64,000 nt of DNA from Pomacea canaliculata (lineage: Eukaryota; Mollusca; Gastropoda; Architaenioglossa; Ampullariidae): NCBI RefSeq assembly GCF_003073045.1, contig NC_037592.1, positions 17,999,844 through 18,063,843 on the forward strand. Direction: 5' to 3'. The notes below the pieces were generated by a model. It searched no databases and had not been told where the DNA came from. It worked only from the letters and a program-made list of their open reading frames with translations. Numbering within the stretch: position 1 is the first letter of the stretch; each line of letters begins with the position of its first letter. Below, one piece after another: positions 12,701 to 23,200 of the stretch. The position numbers were made by a program, and so were the translations under genes.

Positions 12701-15700
12701 TGGAGGATAAGGCGTTTGTCCATCCCACCTTGGTGTTTGGACGTATCCTACAAACAACACATGCAAAATCACTCACAGACAGAAAGATGCACGAAAACAC
12801 ACACACACTTGTCATAAACTATATTCCAATATCTCATGTAGCAACCAAACTTGTCATTATCTAGCATTGTAATATCTCATTATAGTCTAACTTGTCATAG
12901 CTATCTACGCTTTTTCTTGAAAAGGTAGCGAATCACATTTGCAGTGGAGGAACATCCAAGTATACAATGTTTCTAATTAAATTGAGTAACTATGGTGGAG
13001 ATGTGCCGCTCCGTTGCAGACTGGGTATTTGACCCGACCTCTGTTCCGACCCCTGGATTGAAGTCCTGCAGACTCTATACCTGTCTAGTAGTTGTGTGTG
13101 CGTGTGACTAACGTAAGTCTTGGTGACCAAACTGTTCAGTGTGAGAGAGGACATGAGTACAGCGGAACCTCGGTTAACGAACATAATCAGTTCCTGAAAG
13201 TTGTTCGTTATCCGAAACAATTTTTCCCATAAGAAATAAAGGAAATATATTTCATTGGTTCCCAGCCCCAGTTGACTCGCTAATATTTAAAAGTTACCGG
13301 CTATATAGGTATGTTTTCATGAGAACAGTTATAATACAACATAAATGGAGTTAAATAAACATAAAAACATTAACGAAAACATTTAAACATAAGAAAACTT
13401 GACGTTTTGACGGCGTGGGTGGATGGAGGTGTGGGGAAGAAGGGGTAGAACTACTGCTTGGATTCCCACCCCCACCCACCAATGAGCACATGTGACATTG
13501 CAAAATCAGGGGTGACTTCCCTTTTCTGTCACTTTGAGGTTGAAGGAAAAAACTTATGCAGTGTCTGTTGCTTCTTCCACTTTTGTAACACTTGGGTAAT
13601 ACGACATCACATTATCATTGTAATGTTTAGGCTCCTATTGCATATCACACTATCATTACCTCACTACTATTATTGCTTTTAATCTTCTTTGGATCCATGA
13701 TCGAGGATTATCTTATTCAAATAAAGCACAAAAATCACTAAAAAAGATGGATGCCTACAGATAAGGAACGTAATTGTGTCGCGAGAGAGAATGATGACAT
13801 CTGTTCGGTCACGTGTGGTTCACGTGGTTGTTTGTTATCCGAAATTTTGTTCGCTATCCGAGACAAAGTTTTACCGAAATGTTTGTTCGTTATCCCAAGT
13901 ATTCGATATCCGAGGCGTTCGCTAACCGAGGTTCCACTGTACTAGCTTTTTCTTTGGAAGTGATATTACTGATAGCAGTATATACATAAATAAATAGAGT
14001 TAAATATATGCATTTCTTTCTAATAGCGGTATATAAATTAGTAGCTGATAGCGGTATATATATACATACACACTACTTATTGATAGTGGTGTACATATAC
14101 TACTTACTGATAGTGATAAATACACACATGTATAGATATACAACTTACTGATAGCGGTATATATACACACTACTTATTGATAGTGGTAAATATATACTAT
14201 GGTGTACATTTACTACTTACTGATAGGGGTAAATATATACTACTTACTAATAGCGGTATTTATATGTTACGGATTGCAGTAGATATAGCTATTACTTACT
14301 AATTGCGTGTGAGAAACAGTCGGATGATAACGGGTAGTGAGTGAGTGCAGAGAGTGCGCAGTCATCGTCAGGCGGGTGTCGGTTTGTGTTTGTGTGTCGG
14401 TGTGTGCCGTCCACGTGTCTTCTTCGGCAACCATGGTCGGTATAAACTGTGAATAAAGAGTGTGAAACTGCCTACCACTGCGTGGACTGTGACAGGGAGA
14501 TTGACTCCGTAGATTGGAGTACCTGTGAGTCGTTGACAACGACATAAGCGCACGAGTCTGGCAATAGTGTCGCTACAGATAATGTGTCATTTAACTGTAC
14601 TGAGATAGTGTGCTTAATCAAGGAAACGCTTAGTAACCACGCAGTCATATCACGGGTGCATGTGCTTAAAACCTTCTGCTGCCGGGTGGTTGGAAATGTT
14701 AAGAGGTCGGGCTCGACATCAGTCTGCTGCTGCAGTCCGCTCGCTCAGTTTCAGAACTGTTGCACGGCAGACAGACACGACCCAGTGAGAAAAGGATAAA
14801 CGAAGAGAACGTTCCAGACAAAAGTTAATCTGCACATCCCACAACTACTGACGCATCTTCAAGCCTACAGCTGTTTACTGGGAAGAACATTCAAACATTT
14901 CTTTCATCATCCTGCTTTAATTCGCTTTTCTTATACAACGACCGGTTATAAAAAAAAAAAACATTTTACTGACCACTGTAGGCAGACACATGGGCTATTT
15001 CTAGATGAGGCATGGCCGATCTTGGAACCGCCGACATGTTCACACACACAGAGAATGAAGATTGGTTATTCTTGATATAGCCTATAAGTATTTTAACTGT
15101 GTTAGTGGGCACGACCAGACTACTTGCAGGGTAATTGCACAAGTTAACCGATTTTCCCGCTTCTCCGACAAGTGATGGGTAGATTGTGAGTTTAACGAAG
15201 GGACAAAAATCACGGAGTTCGCTGCAGATGTCAATTCTGATTATAAAATCACTTTTCACTGTCAGAGAGAGCACGCAAGCCATCGACTTATTCGTAGGGA
15301 CTGGGCCGTCGAGAGTGAACCGCAGACCGCTTGCAAAGAATGATTCGCTGCCATGTTGTTTCAAACAAACTTCTACAAAATTTGACGAGAGATGAACAAA
15401 ATGATCAAAATTTCTTTTTAGAGGCATACTATTTATGTCTGTGAATACGATCGTAGAAGACGCATTCACCCCCGTGACGCCGCTGGGAAAATTATTCTCT
15501 GCTGGTGATGCATAACCACCACGTTCATAGGATGCACTTTGTGCTGTTGCTGTGAGTTCACTAGTAAACAGGTCTTGTCCCGTTACAAGACTGGACACTG
15601 GTGCTGTGTGATGAACGTTCCTGTCATGGGGTCGAGAGATCACGTGATTGAAAACACGGGACGACCCGGGAACAATGGCGCTGACTGTTCCCACGGCCAT

Positions 15701-15718
15701 GACAACTGTCCACAGCAT
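7698..15718 (-). CDS. GRL101-like CUB/LDLa/C-type-lectin/LRR 7TM receptor, - strand gene, copy A (four exons)
   Basis: The model joins 15,718-14,974, 12,747-12,048, 11,558-11,048 and 9,736-7,698. Exon ends give phases 1, 2 and 0, matching the + strand paralogue exactly. With one missing base restored from copy B the protein would be about 1,331 residues. From the N-terminus it has a signal peptide, CUB-like domain, CUB, LDLa, C-type-lectin-like domain, several LDLa repeats, LRR block and seven membrane segments. GRL101 of Lymnaea, as I recall it, has LDLa, LRR and rhodopsin-like parts; the CUB and lectin modules here come from my reading. The likely role is a cell-surface receptor; ligand and G protein are unknown. 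Exon 4 carries a one-base deletion near 8,059, so this copy is either broken or miscalled. Confidence 0.85.
9904..11022. mobile_element. hAT-type DNA transposon relic, 1,119 bp, in intron 3 of the copy-A receptor
   Basis: The ends are terminal inverted repeats beginning caggggtgggcaac, each followed by a GC-rich stretch with cggcccgcgggcc-type sequence at the right. The element is flanked by an 8-bp direct repeat gtttaggt (9,896-9,903 and 11,023-11,030), the target-site length of the hAT superfamily. Copy B has the uninterrupted site with one gtttaggt near 38,349-38,356. The right end lies about 17 bases inside the intron from the exon 3 donor. It contains only a broken part of a transposase. 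Confidence 0.93.
10030..10746 (-). pseudogene. hAT transposase remnant (GTF2IRD2/Charlie-like), frameshifted
   Basis: The reverse strand encodes a transposase segment with FSDGEFVKK, SLSRRTVVRRIE, LALDESTDVDDTAQLLIF and a TTDGCPSLTGKKVGLLKRL-like piece. These resemble the hAT-derived GTF2IRD2/ZBED-type proteins. The frame is broken at least twice, near 10,560 and near 10,140, and both the N-terminal zinc finger and the C-terminal dimerisation region are missing. It is a dead internal-deletion copy, not a host gene. Resemblance is from memory of the family. Confidence 0.8.
11048..11558 (-). CDS. - strand receptor copy A, exon 3: end of lectin-like domain and LDLa repeats
   Basis: The acceptor is ccgctgtag before CTACAGAC at 11,558; the donor is CAG|gtagat at 11,048. 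The exon is 511 nt, one leading base plus 170 codons. It encodes the C-terminal half of a C-type-lectin-like domain (GLVWRNGVF, then Cys residues to YFICELS), a degenerate Cys-poor LDLa-like segment (RCPSHHVTH..SSCW), a full LDLa ending DCNDGSDETFC, and the first half of an LDLa interrupted by intron 3. DxSDE is the calcium-binding LDLa signature. The frame is intact. Confidence 0.9.
12048..12747 (-). CDS. - strand receptor copy A, exon 2: CUB, LDLa and start of lectin-like domain
   Basis: The acceptor is gtttgtag before GATACG at 12,747 and the donor is CT|gtgagt at 12,048. The exon is 700 nt, entered in phase 1 and left in phase 2. It encodes a CUB domain (WVKIRVPQQHKVMLSF, a Cys pair, and SGFKLLFSFH near its end). 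An LDLa module follows (WNCSVPHW..FPCNLESDCVGGEDEADC), then the first half of a C-type-lectin-like domain (VCGQGFARMGQGCV, WPEADMMC, ALISASTPEKW). The frame is open throughout, unlike copy B. The ORF upstream of 12,747 is intron. Confidence 0.9.
13160..13939. mobile_element. pogo/Tc1-mariner-like non-autonomous element, 780 bp, in intron 1
   Basis: Inverted ends cagcggaacctcggttaacg (left) and, on the other strand, cagtggaacctcggttagcg (right) are bounded by TA on both sides. Further inward are gttcgttatccgaaa-type subterminal repeats. TA target sites and this end sequence fit the Tc1/mariner-pogo group. No transposase frame remains. The left part recurs at 42,373 in copy B, so the insertion is older than the duplication. 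Confidence 0.85.
13970..14290. repeat. Imperfect AT-rich minisatellite in intron 1
   Basis: Units of about 35-45 bases built on 'tactgatagcggtatatat' and 'acactacttattgatagtgg' recur six to eight times. Whether it occurs in copy B cannot be seen because the gap intervenes. Confidence 0.7.
14974..15718 (-). CDS. - strand receptor copy A, exon 1: signal peptide and CUB-like domain
   Basis: I chose the ATG at 15,718, giving MLWTVVMAVGTVSAIVPGSS, a good signal peptide. The open frame extends to an ATG at 15,823, but that ATG is fused to a TATAAAA box and so probably lies upstream of the transcript. From 15,718 the exon is 745 nt, exactly the length of the + paralogue's first exon. It ends AGTG|gtcagt in phase 1. 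A low-complexity Ser/Thr/Pro-type linker leads into a CUB-like domain with four or more cysteines (VEVCLKQ, SMACVLSL, DICSELRDFCPF, VNLCNYP). This exon lies beyond the visible duplicated block. Confidence 0.85.
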
Positions 15719-15822
15719 TTTTTTTTTCACATCATCCCGACTAACAACAGAATGTGGTTCGTAACGTTCGATGCTAAGTCTTTCAGAACTTACAGCGGCT
15801 CCGAGGTTCTCAAATCCCGGCA

Positions 15823-15829
15823 TTTTATA
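15823..15829 (-). promoter_or_regulatory. TATA box of the - strand receptor gene
   Basis: The reverse strand reads TATAAAATG, a canonical TATA box running straight into an ATG. Transcription would start about 25-30 bases downstream, near 15,795. That excludes the overlapping ATG and leaves a 5' untranslated leader of about 75 bases before the ATG at 15,718. Confidence 0.6.
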
Positions 15830-16526
15830 GCATGTAGCTGCAGTTGATCAATGGCCACTCCCTGGGGGCTGGAGGTCGTAAGGAACCCAAGAAAACAGCA
15901 GGCAGCCGTTTTATAGCCAATAGCAAGTGGAATTTAATCTTACCTCCTACAGGAGATCGTTCAAACTTTACCAGAAAAATAACGATGTCGCACGTAAAAC
16001 ACGCAGCAAAAGGAAAAGAACAACTCTTTTTTAGACCAATTTAAAAATAGTAATTTGTAATATATTTTACAAAGCTAATTTAAAAATAACAATTTAAAGT
16101 ATGCTTAAAAAGAAAACTGAAAAATAATTATATTACTTACACTGTGCATTTTAAAAGAAAACCCGCTTTTAAAATAAAACCCTGATAAGTTCATTTTCTG
16201 TTTTTTTTTTTAAGGTTGGAAAATGTCATACGATGAAGTGGCTGTTCAGTTTTAAAAATGACAAGAAACTCAGAAAGAACTTTAAGTGAGAGAACACAGA
16301 TCGTCAAATATACAGTGTGGCATTCTGCCTTAATAGAAAAAAAAAACAAAAAAACAAAAACGAAACAAATGAAAATGTTAGAAAAATATGAATAAGCAAG
16401 AATACAAATTTAAATTAAATATGTCGCGAAAATGTTCAGTTATATATTTTTAAAAAACAAATAAAAATATTTTAAACAATTTTAAAAATAATTAGTAAAA
16501 TATTCAAGAGCAAAAAAGTCGAGACC

Positions 16527-16910
16527 TTATAAAATACACAAGAAAAGTGTCTTTAGGGTATCAGCTACAATAATCAAGCAGACACAGACAAGAGGAGCGT
16601 CAGCGCGTGAAGAGAGAAGGTGGCGGATGGCGCTGGTCTTATTTTCATAACAGACAGACTGACAGACAGCATCAAAGGTGAGGTCTGCAGTAGCGAAGAA
16701 TCCGAGATTTCGGACGGACGTGGTGAAGGTGATGCTGGTGTCACCCACCTTGACGTACTTGAGTGAACTGATGAACAATGAACGTTTTCTTCTCAAACAG
16801 AAGAAGGCACTCGTATTATCCTCGTTAAGTTTTAGGTTTGTTTTGTGCTATCCAGTCTTTGATGTGACTAATACAGGCTTCACTGGTGTAAAAAGTAGAC
16901 TCAAATAGCG
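16527..16910 (-). mobile_element. Decayed LINE reverse-transcriptase fragment (Jockey/CR1-like)
   Basis: On the reverse strand, in shifting frames, I read CISHIKDWIAQNK, then YVKVGDTSITFTTSVRNLGF, then SAIRHLLSSRA. These match the C-terminal thumb region of non-LTR retrotransposon reverse transcriptases common in marine invertebrates. Frames are broken and no 5' part or tail is visible. It lies in the promoter interval between the head-to-head receptors. Confidence 0.75.
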
Positions 16911-17157
16911 GGTAGAGCAGTACAGCTGGATGTCTTCAGCATATGATTGATGAGAAACATAATGAGATTCTGAAAAAAATTCAAAAAATATTTGTTTTAG
17001 GCTGATACTGATGCTAACGGAAAGAAAGATCTTTATCTCAAGGTAATCAACATCTCCAAGTCATTCGTGAGGTGATAAAGATACTAGACCGAAAGTCTTT
17101 CTGCACTATACTGATTGCTGATTGCTGCGTTACCACTAGAAGATTCCCGAAGCGAAC

Positions 17158-17902
17158 ATGAGAAAGACCGGTGTCCTGAGCATTGCTCGGCATATAGTGC
17201 TTCTGCTCGTCCTGCGAGCTGTCACAAAGTCAAGAGCCACCAAGCAGCGTGACATGAGCACTCCAGCCACTCCCATAATGCACTGTGGTAGCTGCGATGA
17301 CAATGTGTCCACATTAGCGATGGTCGACGAACAGGAGTTAACTCCGACACAGAGCTCGCTGGGGTCCGTCTCTGATGAGGACATCTCACCTCCCAACTCC
17401 GAGTACACAGCAAACCCACCACACAAGTTTATTGTAGATGATGTTCAGCTTGTGTGGAACGAGACTACAAGCCCTCCATACATCAGTACGTCATCCGACC
17501 ATGTAGTTATGACAACAGAAGACCTTTTGCCATGTTTTCGGAAATACACCGATCTCAGCGTAAACAGAAGTGAAGGGCATCTGGAGTTGCACTACAACGG
17601 CTCAGCAAATCCACTTCATCCCTGTGCTATAGTATTTTATGTACCTTTGAGGTCCTCCCTGAAACTGTATAACTGGACGGTCCGACCCTGTTCAGATGTT
17701 ATGATCTACGTAAGGAGAGGGATATATCGTAAGTACGTGTTAGACAGCTGTGAACCACGGACTGAAATGCCGTTGGACATAAACTCTTATACAATGGATG
17801 TTTTCTGGAAACGTCCATCAGAAACAGGATTCTCTATAAGTCTTAGCTTTTCCTCCATCTCTGATGGAAGAGTTAAGTTAATATACACATCTAAAAACTA
17901 CG
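17158..17902 (+). CDS. + strand receptor exon 1: signal peptide and CUB-like domain
   Basis: It starts MRKTGVLSIARHIVLLLVLR, a basic then hydrophobic signal peptide. A Ser/Thr/Pro-rich linker of about 100 residues follows, then a CUB-like domain with LPCFRKY, HPCAIVFYV, VRPCSDVMIY, LDSCEP and GFSISLSFSS. The donor is CTACG|gtacgt in phase 1; the open frame past 17,902 is intron. At 745 nt it equals the paralogous first exon in length. The sequence similarity between the two first exons is weak, so the match rests on position, phase, length and Cys pattern. Confidence 0.85.
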
Positions 17903-18968
17903 GTACGTATACAACAAGATTCCTGACGAAATGTTTTGCCGTTATTATATCATATTGAGAGAAACAAACATCTCAGTTTCTGTCTGCGTTTGTTCTTTGC
18001 GTAATTTGTTTCTCATTTTAAATTAATAACACAGCAGTTAAAAATCCAATACTGTTGTCACATTAGATTAGATTAGATTATTGCCCGTTATGCCGGTCGG
18101 CACGTAGGGCAGCGACAAAGGTCCTCCACTTTTGCCTGTCCTGGGCTAGTTTCCCCACAGTACCCCAGCTGTGGTTTAGGGTCTTCATGTCTGCCTCCAC
18201 AGTTCGGCGCCAGGTGATCTTGGGCGGGCCTCGCTTGCGTTTTCCTTCTGGAGTCCAGTGTTGTCACATACTGCAATTTAAAACTTAACTGCTATCCGAA
18301 CATTTTGTCTTAACCAAATGCAACATCACCGAAAACAAAACAGACACCGAACATTTCAGATGCATGTCGTGTGTATAGAAATCGCTGATTCTGGCTCACT
18401 CACAACTTTTCCACGTAGCCCATAAGTAGGTCAAACGGGCAACATTCCTGAATTATCTAGAACTCTTTTTTTTATACTCAAAATGACGAAATCGATATTA
18501 ATGGGTTTTGAATCTTACTTTTGTTAGTTTATTACAATAGATCACAATTAGCAGTATTTACACATTTTCACTTAATAACTTTTGTAGACTTTTAAAGGAA
18601 ATTTTCATTTTGTGTCTCTTTTAGGGAACTGAGAGTTCCACCATCTCAAAAAGACCCCACAGAAATATTTCCGGGAATTCGTTTTATGTAATTATGTTTC
18701 GAGGGCTTTACTCAATCAAAGGTTAAAGCTTTGCTTCCCAACGGATGAGTTCACCCTAGTGAAGCAGCTTGGGCACATTCCAAAGGGTCATTTTTACTTC
18801 TGTTTTTAAAACGTAGGGACAGATGTTTCACGACTATGTGGAAAAAGCTGCGCTATGTATGAGAAAACGAGTAAATATAAATGAACATATAAGACGAGAA
18901 TGGTTTCATATGGAGTGCAAAGACTACAGTAGACTAGTTTGTAGAACCCTGTGGAAATTCCGTGCCGC

Positions 18969-19049
<81 letters not shown>

Positions 19050-20256
19050 CTCTGAAATATCTTTAGCTTCATCATCAATTATTGAAAATAGTCGTCTTGT
19101 CTTCTTCTGAAATGAAGTGCAGGACAGAGTGTGCTAAAATCTGTTCATATGGAGGCTGTTCACTTTTTCTTCGTTTTTAGTGATTGAAATATATCTAAAT
19201 AAATGTCTTTTCAGCTTTGCAGCTAACGTTGGTTAACAGTCTGCTTTGGCAGGCAATAATGTCGCTACTCCTGCAGCAGTCAAAGTGGTCCGGTGGCGCA
19301 ACGGTTAGCGCTGTTAGCGCCTGTCACCAATACAGTGAAGGTTGGCTGCCCTGAGTTCATTTCTCGTCTCGGGCACGCTGATCTTTCTCTGCACATGGCA
19401 TCTGTTTACAGGGCTGGCTGCTTGCAGTAATATAGCCATAGTTGCTGGCACGGCATACACACAATACTGCACAAACACTCCTCTCGTACTGTTCTCATGC
19501 ACACGCCACTTAGCTGTGTTCAAGCTTTTGCTGTGTGGAGTCTTAGTCTCGCAGGACACACACACAACGGTCACGTGTCTGCCCAATGGCTAGCGTCGTA
19601 TGGAGAATTCTCTCGTCGCGCCACAGAAGAAATATTGTACAGAGACTTCGGTCTCCTGTTGACCGGTACGCGACGTGAGGAGTACGAGGAAGGTGCACCT
19701 CGAAGGGTCGCCATGACGCCTGACGATCTTCGCATGGAACGCAGCACCGATCCCGTTGCCCAGAACAACTTGTCCGTTACGTTGTTATCAGGTCGGACGG
19801 AGTTGCTCTTCCGTACGCACAGGTACGACTGTGTGGCTTAATTCACTTCCTAGGGTGATGTCCTTTGTTCTCTGTGGTTCGTTTGCCTGAAGCTTGAAGG
19901 AAGGACAAGTGCAAGAGAAGACTTGAGATGTGAAAATCACTGATGTCTTCTCCCTAGAAGTTTCAGCGCAAAAGCTCCGCTTGCCGTCTAGATCTTTCTC
20001 CCAACAACGTTCCGTTTTTCAGTCCTGCCACCTGACACACCACAACCAATCACGCCTCACAGCCACCACGAGCCTACGCTCCCACCCGCACCCGCGTAAA
20101 TGACGTAATTTCTCTCTCTAGAAATTACGTCATTTCTAGAGTAAAACAGATGTGCAAACCCACACTACAGCCCTACCCCCACTCTTTCACGACACTTTAA
20201 TCTGTGTCATTAGTGTGTGGTCTTATGGAGGTATGACATTGGAATGAATATTATTT

Positions 20257-20290
<34 letters not shown>

Positions 20291-23200
20291 CGTTCGCTCG
20301 CAAGGTTTTGTCTTAGTACCTACATCAAGAAAAGTTGCGGGCAGCTGGACTGAAATACGAGTTCCCAAAAGTCATCAGGTGATGGTCAGCTTTATACATG
20401 ACGGCTTACATTGTTCGTACGGCGCTGTTGAATTATTTATTGGTGGAAACTCCAGCAAAGATATTTTCAGCATCTGTAATACCAGCCCGACGCGTCCGCC
20501 TAGCCTGCATATTGCTGATGTGATGTACCTACATATTTCTTGGAAAATGTTTGCGCCATTTTCTGGATTCAGGCTTTTGTTTTCCTTTCACCCAGAAGAC
20601 TCTCTAATAAAACAGATGCCAGACGGGAGATGGAACTGCTCCGTGCAACACTGGTCCGACTACCGCCAGCACTTCCCGTGTAACCTGGTGAATGAGTGCG
20701 TGGGCGGCGAGGACGAGGCTGAATGTCCGTACACCAGTGACGTGTGTGGTCAGGGCTTGCTGTGGACAGGCATCAGCTGTATGCAGTACATCTCCGTGCC
20801 ACGATCGGTGACTTGGGTTGAAGCGCAAAACACTTGCTTGTCACGTGGCATGCTGCTAGCGAGCTTGAACACGCCACCGGAGTGGAGAGCATTTAGAAGT
20901 ATTTTAAATTTTCGTCCAAATGACACTGTCTACCTTGGGTATCGATATGTACCCTATGGTCTTTACATGTAAGTGATATTTTGCTGATCATAGGTTTACT
21001 AAGTACTTTTTGTGTAAAAGGTTCTCTAGTTCTTTTTTTTAGCCAATACCTTCTGCTCAAAAACTGATTAATAATAACTAATTAATACCAAAATTATTAC
21101 TGACTTAAATAGTCCTAATGTGTTGTATCTTTGTATGCTGAGCACGAACATCACCATGACGATTTTTATTGGCTCTGGTTTCGAAGATATTTAAGAGAGT
21201 TGGTGTTGTATGTTTCCCCGTGTACATGTAACAGGTGGACTGTAAACATCCTAAATAAACATACAATGACGTCATATGGCATAATACCACCACGCACACG
21301 TCATCAACAGTTTATTGCGTCATTTTCTGATGTAATGCATTACCACTTCCAGTCGGCAACCATTAACACTATGATCAGTGTTTACAGCCCACTTAAGCTG
21401 ACAATCACCAACAGTGCTCAGGTACCTCACGGTGTCAACAGTCTCCGCACAGTTTTCGTGAATTGTACTGGAATTGACAGCACCATGTTTAATTTTCGCG
21501 ATGTCTATGAGCCTCTGAAGTCAGTGTTGATGTTTGAATCTCGACAACGGAAAGGGGTATCCACCAAGAATTTGGTAAATAGTATATTGTACACAGATTT
21601 ATCAGTCATCTTTTTTCCTTCGTGACAGGTATCAGGAGACGGTGGTATCGGCAGACGGCGCTGTTACCTACTGGATACCTTTACCAATCTATAGCAATCG
21701 AAAGGAATCGTGTAGCTATTATTCATTTCAAGATAACAACTATATTGCCATGACCCATTGCTACAGACACATTATCGATTAAGTTCCATGTGAGATAGCA
21801 TCGGATTCTTCTTTTCAAAAAGTAGAAATGCCTAGGCCAGCGTCAGACATCTGGACGAAAAATCACGTGACCTGCCCATCACAGCACGTGACACACACGT
21901 TCCTGGCGTGTGACGTTAGAAGCGACTGTTGGGAGGAGCGGTACGACACCTCGTGGTCCTGCAGCGCGCCGGTCGTACCGGTCCCCCCGGCCTTCACGTG
22001 CGACAGCGGCGCCGAACGCGTGCCCTACACCTTGGTGTGTGACCACCGCGCCGACTGCTCCGACCGCAGTGACGAGGACTTTTGCCAGTTTCCACCTTGT
22101 AATGTTGACGACTTCCACTGTGATAATGGTCAGGTAATCAAGATTCGTACTTTTGCCCTCGTCGGTATCTGTTTTTGTATAAAATATTAACTGTGTTGAG
22201 CGAGATTCAGCAGAAAAATAACTAGAAGCCTATTTATGTGGTCCACAATTTGTTTTTGTTGTGTTACTTAAGGCCGCGGCCATTGCAAAAGAGTTTAGAT
22301 ATCGAAACATTGCCCCATGACCTCATGGGTAATAAAGTTATCTCTTTGTCTAAAACCAGGTCAGGGACCAGATGCGCAAACATTCATTATTTAAATACTT
22401 TGAGATTTTGAATCTACAGTGTCCCCTCGTTTATCGCGGGGGATAGGTTCCAAGACCAGCCGCGATAAACGAACTTTCGCGAATTAGGGACATACATGCA
22501 ATAATAATATATACATGTAAAACAATATCATGTTAGTGTAAAGTAATGTATTAATCATGGTATTAATACAGAAGGAATTCTTTTCGGAGGCATTGCAGGG
22601 ATGAAAAATTGAAACGAAGTTCAACCGAGTTCAACACAAAGAAACCCAAACAACTGATGCGAACTGGCTGCGAGATGGGAGATACCAATCGTGGCTCGTC
22701 GCGTACCATAGCAATGGATTTCTGTTATACAATTATTTCTTTCGTCTGACTATCTACAAAACTACCATGATATTTTAATAGAAATTCTAATATAGCTAAA
22801 TTTGTCGTCTTTTTCCTGTTGAAATATCTCTGGTATTTTGTAGAACGATAATTACCAGATCGATACTTCACTCAAACCGCGAAGTAGTGAATCCGCGATA
22901 GATGAACCGCGAAGTAGCGAGGGAACACTGTATTTAGGTAAATAGTTTTATGAAACACTATGTTAGAAAATTAATTTTTTTTTTAAAGCTTCAGTTGCAT
23001 ATACTAGAGCAGTGGTTCCCAAAGTGTGGTCCGCGGGCATAAGTCAGGTGGTCCGCTGCTGGCAGTCGTCATATGTCAGCAAAGTGATGTTTAAAGTGAT
23101 GCATTCCACGTATTAACATTTTAATAACAAAGAACGAGGTATACGTAGTTTTATGTCAACTTATTACTATACTACTTTTACAAAAGGACATTTAGTTTTG

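Larger units (their letters stand above)
1..13560. repeat. Segmental duplication, copy A (left edge outside window)
   Basis: This block is nearly colinear with 28,226-42,793. It contains a receptor 3' end, the convergent intergenic region, exons 4, 3 and 2 of a - strand receptor, and the start of a pogo-like element. The coordinate offset is 28,226 at the start, 28,451 in exon 4, 27,326 after the copy-A-only hAT insertion and 29,215 after the copy-B-only insertion. The left boundary is not visible because the window starts inside the block. Homology can be followed to about 13,560, where copy B ends in a run of N. Confidence 0.95.
15719..17157. promoter_or_regulatory. Shared head-to-head promoter interval of two receptor genes
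   Basis: This 1.44-kb stretch separates the start codons of the - and + strand receptors and must contain both promoters. The - side has a clear TATA box. On the + side I see only a weak GATAAA near 17,074. The middle is AT-rich and contains a decayed LINE fragment at 16,527-16,910. Shared regulation is inference from the arrangement. Confidence 0.6.

Noticed and set aside
14290..14580. Possible LTR retrotransposon end (gtgtgagaa, aataaa-containing stretch)
   Set aside because: I could not find a matching second terminal repeat, a primer-binding site or any gag/pol reading nearby.
18806..19110. Frames with Met or Ser runs
   Set aside because: They are translations of a (GAT)27 microsatellite.
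21131..21625. 164-codon frame in intron 2 of the + strand receptor
   Set aside because: The exon 2 donor and exon 3 acceptor join in phase to continue the lectin-like domain, as in the paralogue. The frame has no domain and no paralogous counterpart.
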